Position numbers and translations under genes: made by a program. DNA of 54,826 bases. Origin: an uncultured Oleispira sp. (lineage in GTDB: Bacteria; Pseudomonadota; Gammaproteobacteria; Pseudomonadales; Oceanobacteraceae). This document shows positions 24,977 through 34,800 of this stretch, in pieces; the stretch's first letter is position 1; the number at the start of each line of letters is the position of its first letter. The DNA lies in assembly GCA_913061415.1 (NCBI GenBank), contig CAJXUD010000018.1, forward strand, positions 1-54,826, read 5' to 3'. The notes beneath the pieces were generated by a model, which was not told where the DNA came from, did no database searches, and saw only the letters and a program-made list of their open reading frames with translations.

Positions 24977-27616
24977 TTAGTTCGCAACAATGTTCACAAG
25001 TTTTCCTGGAATCACAATCACTTTACGGATTGTGCTTTCACCAACAAACTTAATCACGTTCTCATCGGCACGAGCAATGGCTTCAGCGTCTTCTTTGCTG
25101 ACGTTAGCGGGTAGTTCTAATTTAGCGCGAACCTTACCGTTTACTTGTACAACCATCTCGATGCTGTCTTTAACCAAAGCGGCTTCGTCGACTTCAGGCC
25201 ATTGTGCATCTAATACAGAATCTGTGTGGCCAAAGGCTACCCATAATTCATTCGAGATGTGCGGCGTGATGGGAGAAAGCATTAGTACGATGGCTTCAAT
25301 ACCTTCGCGAGCGACAGCGCGACTTTGCTCGTTATTTTTACCCAGCTTGTTCAGTGTATTCAATAATTCCATAATCGCAGCAATCGCCGTGTTGTAGGTC
25401 TGACGTTGACCCATATCGGTAGTGACTTTAGCGATGGTTTCGTGAATCTTACGACGCGCTGCTTTGTCTTCTTTATCTAGGGATTCAAGATCTAAAGCAA
25501 CAGAGTCGCCTGACGTTAGCTCGAAGCTTAAACGCCATAGACGCTCAAGGAATTTCTTCGCACCTTGTACGCCCGCATCGGACCATTCAAGGGTTTGCTC
25601 TGGTGGCGCAGCAAACATAGTATATAGACGCACGGTATCAGCGCCGTATAGATCGATCGCTTTTTGTGGATCAACGCCGTTGTTCTTCGACTTCGACATC
25701 TTGCTCATGCCAGAGAAGGTTAATTCTCTGCCTGTCGCCGTTTCGGTAACGCGGGCAATGCCACCTTTCTCATCACGTTCAGTGGTCACGTCGGCTGGGT
25801 TAACCCATTCTTTCGCGCCATTTTCAGTGGTGTAGTAATAGGCATCGGCTAATACCATGCCTTGGCATAATAAGCTTTTGAACGGTTCATCACTTTCCAC
25901 CAATCCAGCATCACGCAATAGCTTATGGAAGAAACGTGCATATAAAAGGTGCAAGATCGCGTGTTCGATACCACCAATATACTGATCTACAGGAAGCCAG
26001 TAGTTAGCTTCCTCTGGCTCAAGCATTTTGTCATGGCTTTGCGGTGTACAGTAACGTGCGTAGTACCAAGAGGATTCCATGAAGGTATCGAAAGTATCCG
26101 TTTCACGGAATGCAGGTTCGCCGTTTAATTCGATATCAGAGAATTCTGGGTTGTTCTTGATTGGCGAGTTGATGCCATCCATGACAACGTCAGTCGGTAA
26201 AATAACTGGCAGCATGTCTGCTGGGGTTGTTACCGATGTTCCGTCTTGCTTCTGAATCATTGGAATTGGGCTGCCCCAATAACGCTGACGGCTAACGCCC
26301 CAGTCACGCAGACGGTAGTTAACTTTGATCTCGCCTTTGCCATTGGTTTCTAACCAGTGAGCAATGGTTTTGAATGCTTTGTTGGTCGGTAGACCGTCGA
26401 ATTCACCGGAGTTAACCAAGATACCTTTTTCGGTATAAGCGCCTTCCGATAAATCGATAGCTGCGCTTTCAGTTTCTTTCTTCTTTGGTTTCGGTGCAAT
26501 GACTTGCTTGATGTCTAAGTCATACTTGGTCGCAAATTCCCAGTCACGTTGATCGTGTGCAGGAACCGCCATCACAGCGCCTGTGCCATAATCCATTAAT
26601 ACGAAGTTAGCGATCCATACAGGTACTTCATCACCGCTAATTGGGTGAATCGCTTTGATGCCGGTATCGATGCCTTTCTTCTCGATGGTCGCAACATCCG
26701 CTTCTGCGGTGCTGGATTTCTTGCATTCTTCGATGAAGGCTTGAATGTCTGCATTACCACCGTTTGCAGCAGCGGCTTGTGCGGCTAATGGGTGACCTGC
26801 AGCAACCGCAACATAGCTCACACCCATGACGGTATCTGGGCGAGTAGTATAAATTTCTAATTCTTCTTCGGAGTCCTTCAGACCAAAGCGCATTTCAACG
26901 CCTTCAGAACGACCGATCCAGTTCTTCTGCATCGCTTTTACTTGCTCAGGCCATTCGTCTAGCTGATCAAGGTCGTTCAATAGTTCTTCGGCATACGCGG
27001 TGATGCGAATGAACCACTGTGGAATTTCTTTTTTCACCACAGGGCTATCACAACGCCAGCAGCAGCCATCGATCACTTGTTCGTTGGCTAATACCGTTTG
27101 GTCGTTTGGACACCAGTTAACCGCCGATACTTTTTTGTACGCCATGTCTTTTTCGACAAGCTGGGTGAAGAACCACTGTTCCCAGCGATAGTACTCAGGA
27201 TCACAGGTGGCGAATTCACGGTCCCAGTCGTAGCCAAAACCTAAGCTCTTAAGCTGGGTCTTCATGTAGGCGACGTTTTCTTTTGTCCACTTTGCTGGTG
27301 CAGTTTTGTGCTTAATCGCGGCGTTTTCAGCGGGTAAACCAAACGCATCCCAACCCATAGGCTGCATCACGTTTTTGCCTTGCATGCGCTGGTAACGAGA
27401 CACTACGTCACCAATGGTGTAGTTACGCACGTGGCCCATGTGCAGCCGGCCGCTCGGATAAGGGAACATAGACAGGCAATAGAATTTCTCTTTGCTGGCA
27501 TCATGTACCGCTTTAAAAACTTGGTTTTGTTCCCAGTGTTGCTGTAGCTTGCCTTCGATTTGCTTTGGCTGATAGCTTTCTAACATTGGAGCGTTGGTAT
27601 TAGTCGACTGAGGCAT
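24977..27616 (-). CDS. leuS: Leucyl-tRNA synthetase
   Basis: An 879-aa class I synthetase of standard bacterial length. The HIGH motif appears as [15 protein letters not shown] near residue 51 and KMSKS as [16 protein letters not shown] near residue 630. The CP1 editing domain lies between ([34 protein letters not shown]), and [10 protein letters not shown] is also present. It charges tRNA-Leu. The last ~100 residues hold the C-terminal domain with [14 protein letters not shown]. First gene of leuS-lptE-holA. Confidence 0.98.
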   Translation of the reverse strand: MPQSTNTNAPMLESYQPKQIEGKLQQHWEQNQVFKAVHDASKEKFYCLSMFPYPSGRLHMGHVRNYTIGDVVSRYQRMQGKNVMQPMGWDAFGLPAENAAIKHKTAPAKWTKENVAYMKTQLKSLGFGYDWDREFATCDPEYYRWEQWFFTQLVEKDMAYKKVSAVNWCPNDQTVLANEQVIDGCCWRCDSPVVKKEIPQWFIRITAYAEELLNDLDQLDEWPEQVKAMQKNWIGRSEGVEMRFGLKDSEEELEIYTTRPDTVMGVSYVAVAAGHPLAAQAAAANGGNADIQAFIEECKKSSTAEADVATIEKKGIDTGIKAIHPISGDEVPVWIANFVLMDYGTGAVMAVPAHDQRDWEFATKYDLDIKQVIAPKPKKKETESAAIDLSEGAYTEKGILVNSGEFDGLPTNKAFKTIAHWLETNGKGEIKVNYRLRDWGVSRQRYWGSPIPMIQKQDGTSVTTPADMLPVILPTDVVMDGINSPIKNNPEFSDIELNGEPAFRETDTFDTFMESSWYYARYCTPQSHDKMLEPEEANYWLPVDQYIGGIEHAILHLLYARFFHKLLRDAGLVESDEPFKSLLCQGMVLADAYYYTTENGAKEWVNPADVTTERDEKGGIARVTETATGRELTFSGMSKMSKSKNNGVDPQKAIDLYGADTVRLYTMFAAPPEQTLEWSDAGVQGAKKFLERLWRLSFELTSGDSVALDLESLDKEDKAARRKIHETIAKVTTDMGQRQTYNTAIAAIMELLNTLNKLGKNNEQSRAVAREGIEAIVLMLSPITPHISNELWVAFGHTDSVLDAQWPEVDEAALVKDSIEMVVQVNGKVRAKLELPANVSKEDAEAIARADENVIKFVGESTIRKVIVIPGKLVNIVAN

Positions 27617-27636
27617 AGTGATATCTTGTAGTTCTT

Positions 27637-27672
27637 AGTTTAAATCTGAGTTTAAATCTGGGTTCAAATAAG
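27637..27672. repeat. 12-bp tandem repeat upstream of leuS
   Basis: agtttaaatctg occurs at 27637-27648 and 27649-27660, followed by a diverged gggttcaaataa. It lies 21 bases upstream of the leuS ATG and would be in its leader or promoter. Confidence 0.8.
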
Positions 27673-27859
27673 GGCGTCAGTTTACCCTAAGCAAGAGGTC
27701 TGGGGTAGCCTTGTGATCAGTGAGTAATACTTACCTAAGTCATTACTGGGTCTTAAAAATGAGTAATAGGACAATAGAAGGCCAAGATTGGTGAACATGT
27801 GTCAATAAGAGTGCTAGTATTTAAAAGAGAAAATTATCATTGGTTGTTAAGCGTGCTGG

Positions 27860-29662
27860 GTGGTTGGGTTGAAGTATAAGTTTAAGCGTTTTGCTGCTGC
27901 AATAGTTGTCTATATTTTAGGCGTACTTCTTATTGCTTCTGTCAGTTATATTCAAGAGCGAGAGCGATTTTTAGCCGACATCGATCAGCGGCTTTTGGCC
28001 GCAGCCAGTAATATTCCTGCTATCTTGCCTGAAAATTTCCATGATATTGCTCGTAACCCCAAAGCTATTTCTTATGAACAAGATCAGCATAATCTAGAGC
28101 TGATGACGCTTCATACGACCAGTGGTGATTTAACTTACTTATACACCTACGTCATGGTGGATGGTGCTATATATTTCACTGCCTGTAATTATACCGTCGA
28201 GGATATTGAAAATAATCAGGTAGTGACTTATTGGACCGGGTACCCAGAAGGTGCGCAAGAATACTTTGATGCAATGACGGCGGATGAACCCATTTATGTC
28301 ACTGCGGGTGATAACTGGGGTCTGTTTAGAACCATTTTAATGCCGATGACCTCTCCTGCTGGATACCCGTATGTTGCGGCGGCGGATATGGATATTACTG
28401 TTATTGAAAATACGCTTAAACATGCGTTTCTTTCGGTGATTGGTATGAGTATCGTTTTATTGGCAATCGCTGCGCCTTTAATTTTTGCCTATCGTAGTAC
28501 TTTCCTCGAGATGAATAGCGAGCTAGTGAAGCTTAATAAACAATTGCGCAGTGATATTAATCAAGCCTTGATCTTAGAGGCCGAGCTGAAAGAAGCGACG
28601 CATAATGCCAATAGGGCCAATCAGATAAAAGGCCAGTTCTTATCCAATATGAGTCATGAGCTAAGAACCCCCATTAATGGCATTAGCGGTATGAATCAAC
28701 TGTTGATTGATACGGGGCTAGATGATGAGCAACAAGAATATATTGATATGTCTAACCTCAGTGCTCAGGTACTTCTAGGTACTGTAAATCAAATACTAGA
28801 CGTTGCTGCCATTGAAGCGGGTGGTTTGAAGTTACAGCTCCAAAAGGTGAAAACGGAAGGTTACCTGAATGATATTGTTGTTTTATTTGCTTCACAGGCG
28901 GCTGAAAAACAGCTCGATCTTGTTCTGAGTATTGCTGACGGTGTGCCTGCAGAGATAGAAATTGATCCGGTTAATCTTAGAAAGGTATTTATAAACCTTA
29001 TAGGGAATGCGATTAAATTTACTCTGCAGGGTGGTATTTATGTAGAAATATCGTGGCACGACGGCCAGCTTAAAGGCACTGTGCATGATACAGGGATGGG
29101 AATACCAGATTGCTCAATCAATCGTATTTTTGAAGCCTTTCAGCAAGTTGATAATTCCTATACTCGTGAATACTCAGGAACAGGTCTAGGCTTGCCAATC
29201 TCGAAACAAATCTGTGAAATTATGGGAGGTAAGCTGTTGCTTAATCAGTCTAATGATCAGGGGTCTGTTTTTGAGTTTTATGTTCAGGCACCCGCTGTCG
29301 GTAATGAATGCATTCATCGGCTTCTATCTGAGCAGTCAGTATGTGTGTTTACGGACTCAGATATTTTGAAAAACTGGTTCTTGGCAGAGTTAAACCAGCC
29401 GATGATTAAAACAATACCTGAAATTCAAAGTAAAGAATTAGTACTAGACGCTTATCGTTATATTTTTGTCGATGCCGGTGCAAGTATAGATGCGTTAGTC
29501 TTAATTGCCGATAAGCTGGATATTGAACAACAAAAACTGGTGTATTTGTCTTGGGTAGGAAAAGGGCTGCCAGAGCCGTTAAAGGGGCGAGTGCAGCTGT
29601 TACGCAAACCAATCCTTATAAGTACGTTGGTTGCACTGCTGAGTGATGAAAATCAAGGTTAG
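27860..29662 (+). CDS. Membrane sensor histidine kinase with degenerate receiver domain
   Basis: A 600-aa kinase from a GTG start; a TTG at 27869 (KYKFKRF) is an alternative. Two membrane helices (~residues 10-30 and 193-213) flank a periplasmic sensor rich in aromatic and acidic residues. A coiled coil follows, then HisKA with H266 in NMSHELRTPINGI, and the ATPase domain with NLIGNAIKFT, DTGMGIP and GTGLGLPISKQ. The C-terminal ~110 residues resemble a receiver, with D538 in YIFVDAG and K583 in LRKP, but lack the acidic pair of true receivers. No response regulator is adjacent. Confidence 0.88.
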   Translation: MVGLKYKFKRFAAAIVVYILGVLLIASVSYIQERERFLADIDQRLLAAASNIPAILPENFHDIARNPKAISYEQDQHNLELMTLHTTSGDLTYLYTYVMVDGAIYFTACNYTVEDIENNQVVTYWTGYPEGAQEYFDAMTADEPIYVTAGDNWGLFRTILMPMTSPAGYPYVAAADMDITVIENTLKHAFLSVIGMSIVLLAIAAPLIFAYRSTFLEMNSELVKLNKQLRSDINQALILEAELKEATHNANRANQIKGQFLSNMSHELRTPINGISGMNQLLIDTGLDDEQQEYIDMSNLSAQVLLGTVNQILDVAAIEAGGLKLQLQKVKTEGYLNDIVVLFASQAAEKQLDLVLSIADGVPAEIEIDPVNLRKVFINLIGNAIKFTLQGGIYVEISWHDGQLKGTVHDTGMGIPDCSINRIFEAFQQVDNSYTREYSGTGLGLPISKQICEIMGGKLLLNQSNDQGSVFEFYVQAPAVGNECIHRLLSEQSVCVFTDSDILKNWFLAELNQPMIKTIPEIQSKELVLDAYRYIFVDAGASIDALVLIADKLDIEQQKLVYLSWVGKGLPEPLKGRVQLLRKPILISTLVALLSDENQG

Positions 29663-29789
29663 TTAATTAAATCATAGACCTAGATCAGTTTATTGAGTGA
29701 TAGCTCACAGCTTTTGTCATTTCATTTGCAAATTCTCCGTATATTTCGATACTGCATGGCAATGAAAATTAATTTATAGGAAAGGCTTT

Positions 29790-30434
29790 ATGCAGCGTAT
29801 TGCAGTTATTGTTTTTGGGCTTGTATTTTATTTTGGCTTGATAGTAAAAAGCTATGCAACGCCAACAGATACCGAAATACTCGTCGCTGAAATGACGATG
29901 ATTCAACAAGATCCAGACTTATTACAAGAGGCCGTTACTGCGGGAAAGGACCGCGCTATCTTATGCGGAAGTTGCCATGGCAAAAATGGTAATAGTGTTC
30001 GTGATTATATCCCTAATTTAGCAAGTCAAAATGCGGCATATATATTTAATCAATTCGAAAGTTTTGCCAATGGCGAGCGAAAAGACTATGTGATGAGTCG
30101 CTTGGCCAAAAATTTAACACAGAGAGACCGAGTTAATATTGCGCTTTATTTTTCTCAAATGCCGGTTGAAGCAAGAGAATCTCCTGTGCCTAGCAGTGCA
30201 GAGGGGGAGAAAATTTATAAAGGTTTGTGTTTTGTCTGTCATGAGCAGGATGGCTACGGCAGTGGCAGTTACCCAAGAATTGCAGGTCAGCCGTACAAAT
30301 ATCTTGAGAAAACAATGGAGGGCTTTGCTGGTGGTGATAAACGCCGTGCAAATTCCCCTATGGCTGCTGTTGTTAGAAATTTAAATAAGCAGCAATTATT
30401 AGATGTTGCTGCATATGTTGCCAGCATGCCTTAG
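29790..30434 (+). CDS. Dihaem c-type cytochrome (c4/c553-like)
   Basis: A 214-aa periplasmic protein. After a signal peptide (residues ~1-23, ending S-Y-A) come two cytochrome c domains with haem motifs C59GSCH63 and C147FVCH151. Met103 and Met191 are likely axial ligands. This matches cytochrome c4, a dihaem electron carrier to terminal oxidases or other periplasmic reductases. A 7-9 base AGGAAAGGC ribosome-binding site precedes the ATG. Ten bases separate it from moaA. Confidence 0.88.
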   Translation: MQRIAVIVFGLVFYFGLIVKSYATPTDTEILVAEMTMIQQDPDLLQEAVTAGKDRAILCGSCHGKNGNSVRDYIPNLASQNAAYIFNQFESFANGERKDYVMSRLAKNLTQRDRVNIALYFSQMPVEARESPVPSSAEGEKIYKGLCFVCHEQDGYGSGSYPRIAGQPYKYLEKTMEGFAGGDKRRANSPMAAVVRNLNKQQLLDVAAYVASMP

Positions 30435-30443
30435 ACTGAAGAT

Positions 30444-31427
30444 ATGAAACAATTAATAGATCCGTTTGGCCGTAAGATTGAATACCTCAGAATCTCTGTG
30501 ACAGATCGCTGTGACTTGCGTTGCAGTTATTGCATGAGTGAAGATGTTGAGTTTTTACCCCGCCAGGATATTTTATCTTTTGAAGAAATACTTCGATTAG
30601 CCAAGAGCTTTGCTCAATTAGGTGTTAGCAAAATTCGCCTAACTGGTGGTGAGCCACTCATGCGGAAAAAACTGCCTGAGTTGATCGCTGGTATTAAGGC
30701 GATTGGCGGTATTGAAGAAGTATTAATGACCACCAATGGCACGTTGTTAACTCAATATGCCAAACCTTTGTTTGAGGCGGGTTTGACGCGTCTTAATATT
30801 AGTCTGGATACATTGAAAGCCGATCGCTTTCACAAGTTGACCCGTCGTGACCGCTTGCAGGCTGTTCTAGAGGGTATTGCGGAAGCAAAGAAATATGCTT
30901 TTGAAGGCATTAAATTAAATGCTGTTGTCATGAAAGGCATGAATGACGATGAGATTATTGCGTTAACCGATTTTGCGATTACCAATGAGATTGATATTAC
31001 TTTCATTGAAGAAATGCCATTGGGTGAAGTTGGCTATGATCGCAGTGTGACATTTTTATCCAGTGCAGAAATAAGAAGTGTGATTGAGCAAAAGTACACA
31101 TTGCTTGATTCTACCTATAAAACGGGTGGTCCAGCGGTTTATGCTGGGTTGGCAGATGAGAAAACAAAAATTGGTTTTATCTCCCCGCATAGTAATAACT
31201 TCTGCTCTTCTTGTAACCGAGTTCGCATCACGGCTGTTGGGCGCTTGTTATTGTGTTTGGGTAATGAAAATAGCCAAGACTTACGTACTTTTATGCGTGC
31301 GGGCTGTGATGATAAAAAGTTAACCGATAAGTTAATTGATGCTCTGCGACTAAAGCCTGAAAAACATGACTTTGACTTGGCGGAAGAAGTTCAAATATTG
31401 CGTTTTATGTCGCATACTGGTGGCTAA
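30444..31427 (+). CDS. moaA: GTP 3',8-cyclase (molybdenum cofactor)
   Basis: A 327-aa radical SAM enzyme. The N-terminal cluster cysteines are C23, C27 and C30 in DRCDLRCSYC. The C-terminal second cluster has FCSSCNRVRIT and a later Cys in LLLCLGNE, and the protein ends in the conserved Gly-Gly. Other markers are RLTGGEPLMRKKL and MTTNGTLL. It starts molybdopterin synthesis by making 3',8-cyclo-GTP. No other moa gene is near. It may share a transcript with the cytochrome gene upstream. Confidence 0.96.
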   Translation: MKQLIDPFGRKIEYLRISVTDRCDLRCSYCMSEDVEFLPRQDILSFEEILRLAKSFAQLGVSKIRLTGGEPLMRKKLPELIAGIKAIGGIEEVLMTTNGTLLTQYAKPLFEAGLTRLNISLDTLKADRFHKLTRRDRLQAVLEGIAEAKKYAFEGIKLNAVVMKGMNDDEIIALTDFAITNEIDITFIEEMPLGEVGYDRSVTFLSSAEIRSVIEQKYTLLDSTYKTGGPAVYAGLADEKTKIGFISPHSNNFCSSCNRVRITAVGRLLLCLGNENSQDLRTFMRAGCDDKKLTDKLIDALRLKPEKHDFDLAEEVQILRFMSHTGG

Positions 31428-31474
31428 GCCGTCCGTAAAAATAAAGAGATGGCACATTGAAGAAATAAATAAAA

Positions 31475-32281
31475 ATGGCCGAAAAAACTCTACCTGATCA
31501 AATTACTGATTTACTCATGGCGCTTGTTCTTACCGGAAAATTAACCGCAACAGACAAGTTACCTCCAGAGCGACAGCTCGCAGAATATTTAGGGGTTGAT
31601 CGAACCTCTCTGCGAATGGCGCTGAAAATTCTCACACGCATGAATATTGTACATACGGTCCAAGGTTCGGGTATTCGAGTGCTGGATTATAAGGTGCATT
31701 GCGGCTTTGATTTCCTTGCTGATCTATACAGAATCAAAGAGTTGGAAGTAGGAGGGGATTTTTTATTAGCCGCATTGGATTTATTTGGCCATGCAATGCC
31801 AGTGGCATTGCGGTTATCAATTCAACGCAGTAAACAAGCATCTAAAAGTACTCAAGGGCATGTATTGAGTATTGTGCATAGAATGCATCAGAGCCTACAA
31901 AGCACTAATAGTCATCGTGAACTTGCCCAGTTAGAAATTGAGCTTATTGATACCTTATTAGAATCTACCGGCAATATTTTTGTCCGATTAGTTGGCAGTA
32001 GTTCGAGAGAAATTCGTCAAGCGCTGGTTGAAAAAAATTATGAGCTTATCGACGTAAAGGCACACCTTGATTGGTTGGTGGCCATGATGATGCGATTGGC
32101 GGGTGGCGTGGCGGATATGGATGAAATGATGAGGCTGTATGCGATTCATATCGAAGAAACTGCTCAGCCTTTAAAAGATTATTTAGAGACGTTGCCCCCG
32201 CAGCCGCGATTAATCGCATCGCCATTGCATAATGATCGCAATATTATGGATTTAGATGCCATCATGGGCAAAAGCGAATAA
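31475..32281 (+). CDS. GntR-family (FadR subfamily-like) transcriptional regulator
   Basis: A 268-aa regulator. The N-terminal winged helix-turn-helix spans ~residues 8-70 with KLPPERQLAEYLGVDRTSLR and ILTRMNIVHTVQGSGIRVLD, the GntR signature. The ~190-residue C-terminal domain is all helical, as in FadR/FCD regulators, with E and H residues that could bind a ligand or metal. The effector and targets are unknown; fatty-acid control is only suggested by similarity. It follows moaA by 47 bases and is convergent with lnt. Confidence 0.85.
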   Translation: MAEKTLPDQITDLLMALVLTGKLTATDKLPPERQLAEYLGVDRTSLRMALKILTRMNIVHTVQGSGIRVLDYKVHCGFDFLADLYRIKELEVGGDFLLAALDLFGHAMPVALRLSIQRSKQASKSTQGHVLSIVHRMHQSLQSTNSHRELAQLEIELIDTLLESTGNIFVRLVGSSSREIRQALVEKNYELIDVKAHLDWLVAMMMRLAGGVADMDEMMRLYAIHIEETAQPLKDYLETLPPQPRLIASPLHNDRNIMDLDAIMGKSE

Positions 32282-32299
32282 GGTAAGGATACTTTGCTG

Positions 32300-33802
32300 T
32301 TAAGGTTGTCTTCTCTTAAACCCCAACATCAGAATAAATAGGGATAGGCTTAATAAAGGCCATAGTCCCATTATCATAAAAGGGGTGGACCCTTGACGAG
32401 CTTCAGCCATTGCCGTGAGTGTTGCTCGTTGTTGGGTGGGTAATTGTTTAATAATTTCGCCTTGATGGTTCACCAGTGCGGTGATGCCGGTATTGGTAGA
32501 GCGTAATAAGTACCGCTGCGTCTCAAGAGCACGCATCTGAGCAATGGCCATGTGTTGCTTGGGGCCCAGCGAGTTGCCAAACCAAGCGTCATTGCTGATC
32601 GTAATTAACAGGTCTGATTCACTGGCCATGTCTGCCACAAATTCTGGATAAACAATCTCATAGCAAATGAAAGGGGCGATTAAGAAGAGCGTATTGCCTT
32701 TTTCCATTTTTAACAGTGCCTGATCTTTATCGCCTTGCTTAAAGCTCGACATGGGCAGATCAAAAAATGGCAGTAGGCCTCTAATAGCTTGTTCTAAAGG
32801 AATATATTCACCAAAGGGAACCAGTTTTTGTTTGTGATATAAACCTTCTCCCATGCCAATCGCTAAAATACTGTTGTGGTATTCACCTCTAAAAGGCCCT
32901 TCGGTATAACGAAAAGGAATGCCAGTAATTAGAGCCGTTTCATTATTCAATGCCTCTTCATTGAGGGTATCGAGATAGGCTTGGAAGTGATCTTTTAGCG
33001 CAGTTACGGCTGTTTCTGGCCATAGTACCAAGTCACTATCCCAATGCTGACGGGTTTGTGCTAAATACGCATTAACGGTGGGTAAACGCTGCTGAGGTAG
33101 CCACTTGATTTCTTGAGGAATATTGCCTTGCACAGCACTGACTTTCAGCTTTCCAGTGGCTTCTGTCCAGCTTATATTTTGCAATAAAAATCCTATGGGC
33201 CACACTGCTAAGAATGCTAGATAGATGGGCTTCTGTTTGCGAATAGAAAAATACAGCGCAGCTGCGGTTAGGGCTGTAAAAAATGACAGCCCATAAACAC
33301 TTAAAATAGGAGCCCAGCCATTAAGCCAGGTATGCAGTTGCGCATCACCAGCAAATAACCAAGGGAAGCCGGTCATGAACCAGCTTCGGAACCATTCATA
33401 GGCAAACCACAGAGCAGAAAACGCTAACATCGAAACAAGCGGGGGCGTAGATGCTTGGTTATAAAAGCGCTGAAAGAAATACATAAATATCGCTGGGAAG
33501 GTCGCCAAGAAGGCGGCGAATAACCCAACCATTAATATGGCTAGTATTGCAGGGGTGCCTCCGTGATCGTGCATGCTGACATAGATCCACGAGACACCGG
33601 CCGAAAACTTACCAAAGCCAAACAACCAGGTGCGAATGGCGGCTTCTTTTGCTGAGCTGCTATGTAGGCTAAAGAGCAAACCCATGAGAGATATGATGAC
33701 GATAGGCCAAAGAAAGAAAGGCGCGATAGCAAGGGGAAAAATCACCCCAGATAACAGTGCGATCAAGCGTGGCTGAGCTATGAGTTTATGAATGAGAAAC
33801 AT
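32300..33802 (-). CDS. lnt: Apolipoprotein N-acyltransferase
   Basis: A 500-aa inner-membrane enzyme with an N-terminal eight-helix-type membrane region (~1-190) and a nitrilase-like domain. The triad is the Glu of VLWPETAVTAL, the Lys of YHKQKLVPFGEY and the Cys of APFICYEIVYPE. A final hydrophobic helix (MIMGLWPLLSLSLFILML) closes it. It N-acylates the lipoprotein Cys. I start at ATG 33802, seven bases after AAGGA; an upstream TTG (33826) is less likely. It follows corC, as in Pseudomonas. Confidence 0.95.
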   Translation of the reverse strand: MFLIHKLIAQPRLIALLSGVIFPLAIAPFFLWPIVIISLMGLLFSLHSSSAKEAAIRTWLFGFGKFSAGVSWIYVSMHDHGGTPAILAILMVGLFAAFLATFPAIFMYFFQRFYNQASTPPLVSMLAFSALWFAYEWFRSWFMTGFPWLFAGDAQLHTWLNGWAPILSVYGLSFFTALTAAALYFSIRKQKPIYLAFLAVWPIGFLLQNISWTEATGKLKVSAVQGNIPQEIKWLPQQRLPTVNAYLAQTRQHWDSDLVLWPETAVTALKDHFQAYLDTLNEEALNNETALITGIPFRYTEGPFRGEYHNSILAIGMGEGLYHKQKLVPFGEYIPLEQAIRGLLPFFDLPMSSFKQGDKDQALLKMEKGNTLFLIAPFICYEIVYPEFVADMASESDLLITISNDAWFGNSLGPKQHMAIAQMRALETQRYLLRSTNTGITALVNHQGEIIKQLPTQQRATLTAMAEARQGSTPFMIMGLWPLLSLSLFILMLGFKRRQP

Positions 33803-33877
33803 ACAATTCCTTGAGGTCAAAAACAAAAAAGAAAGCGCAAGGCTTTCTTTTTGTTTGCTCTATTTCCCCCAGTGATC

Positions 33878-34717
33878 TTAATCAACTGGGGTTACTTCCA
33901 TTAAGTTTATTCGTCGGCCGGTGCCGTTCACAACTTTAAAGCGCCAGTCATTAATGGTGATCGCTTCGTCACACTCGGGTACGCGACCAAAGTGCTGAAT
34001 AACGATGCCACCAATGGTATCAAATTCTTTATCATCAAACTTGGTATTGAAGTGCTGATTGAAATCGTCGATCGGTGTGAGCGCTTTCACCATGCGAACA
34101 TCGTTATCAAGGACTTTGATAAAGCTGTCATCGTCTTCTTGATCGTGCTCATCTTCGATTTCGCCAACGATCTGCTCAAGAACATCTTCAATCGTTACGA
34201 TACCGGCAATCCCCCCAAATTCATCAGCAACAATGGCCATGTGGTTGCGAGTGGCACGAAATTCTTTTAAAAGGATGTTGAGGCGCTTACTTTCAGGCAC
34301 AAAAGCGGCCGCACGTAAAAGATCTTTAACGTTAAAATCTTCGCGATCGTCATTTAGAATAAGAGGAATTAAGTCTTTCGCTAATAATACCCCAAGAACT
34401 TCATCTTGATCTTCGCCTAATACTGGGAAGCGAGAGTGAGCTGACTCTATGATGGACGGTAAGAATTCCTTAAGGGATTCTTCGGCCTTGATGCAGACCA
34501 TTTGAGAGCGAGGTACCATGATGTCGCGCACTTGCATGTCAGAAACTTGTAACGCACCTTCTAAGATAGAAAGGGTTTCGGTGTCGACGACATTACGCTC
34601 AGCAGCTTCTCGTAATATTTCTTTTAGATCTTGACGGTCATTAGGATCGTCGGAAAACAAGGTGGATAGCTTGTCTAACCAAGTTTTAGATTGGCTACTC
34701 AGTCGCTCTTCGCTCAT
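33878..34717 (-). CDS. corC: CorC-type CBS-pair protein (magnesium/cobalt efflux)
   Basis: A 279-aa protein with two CBS domains (VRDIMVPRSQMV at ~residue 65 and RNHMAIVADEFGGIAGIVTIEDVLEQIVGEIEDE near 175) and a C-terminal CorC_HlyC domain (DFNQHFNTKFDDKEFDTIGGIV). It has no membrane helix, as in E. coli CorC. It probably adjusts divalent-metal homeostasis or envelope integrity. I start at 34717 (MSEERLSS) to match the CorC N-terminus; an upstream ATG at 34750 would add eleven residues across an eight-base C tract. Followed by lnt. Confidence 0.93.
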   Translation of the reverse strand: MSEERLSSQSKTWLDKLSTLFSDDPNDRQDLKEILREAAERNVVDTETLSILEGALQVSDMQVRDIMVPRSQMVCIKAEESLKEFLPSIIESAHSRFPVLGEDQDEVLGVLLAKDLIPLILNDDREDFNVKDLLRAAAFVPESKRLNILLKEFRATRNHMAIVADEFGGIAGIVTIEDVLEQIVGEIEDEHDQEDDDSFIKVLDNDVRMVKALTPIDDFNQHFNTKFDDKEFDTIGGIVIQHFGRVPECDEAITINDWRFKVVNGTGRRINLMEVTPVD

Positions 34718-34800
34718 GGGGGGGGATAGATCTCTCAAAAATAATTTCAATGCTTACTTTATAAGGTCGAAACCTTAAAAAGCAAGCGTATGGTGATTTA

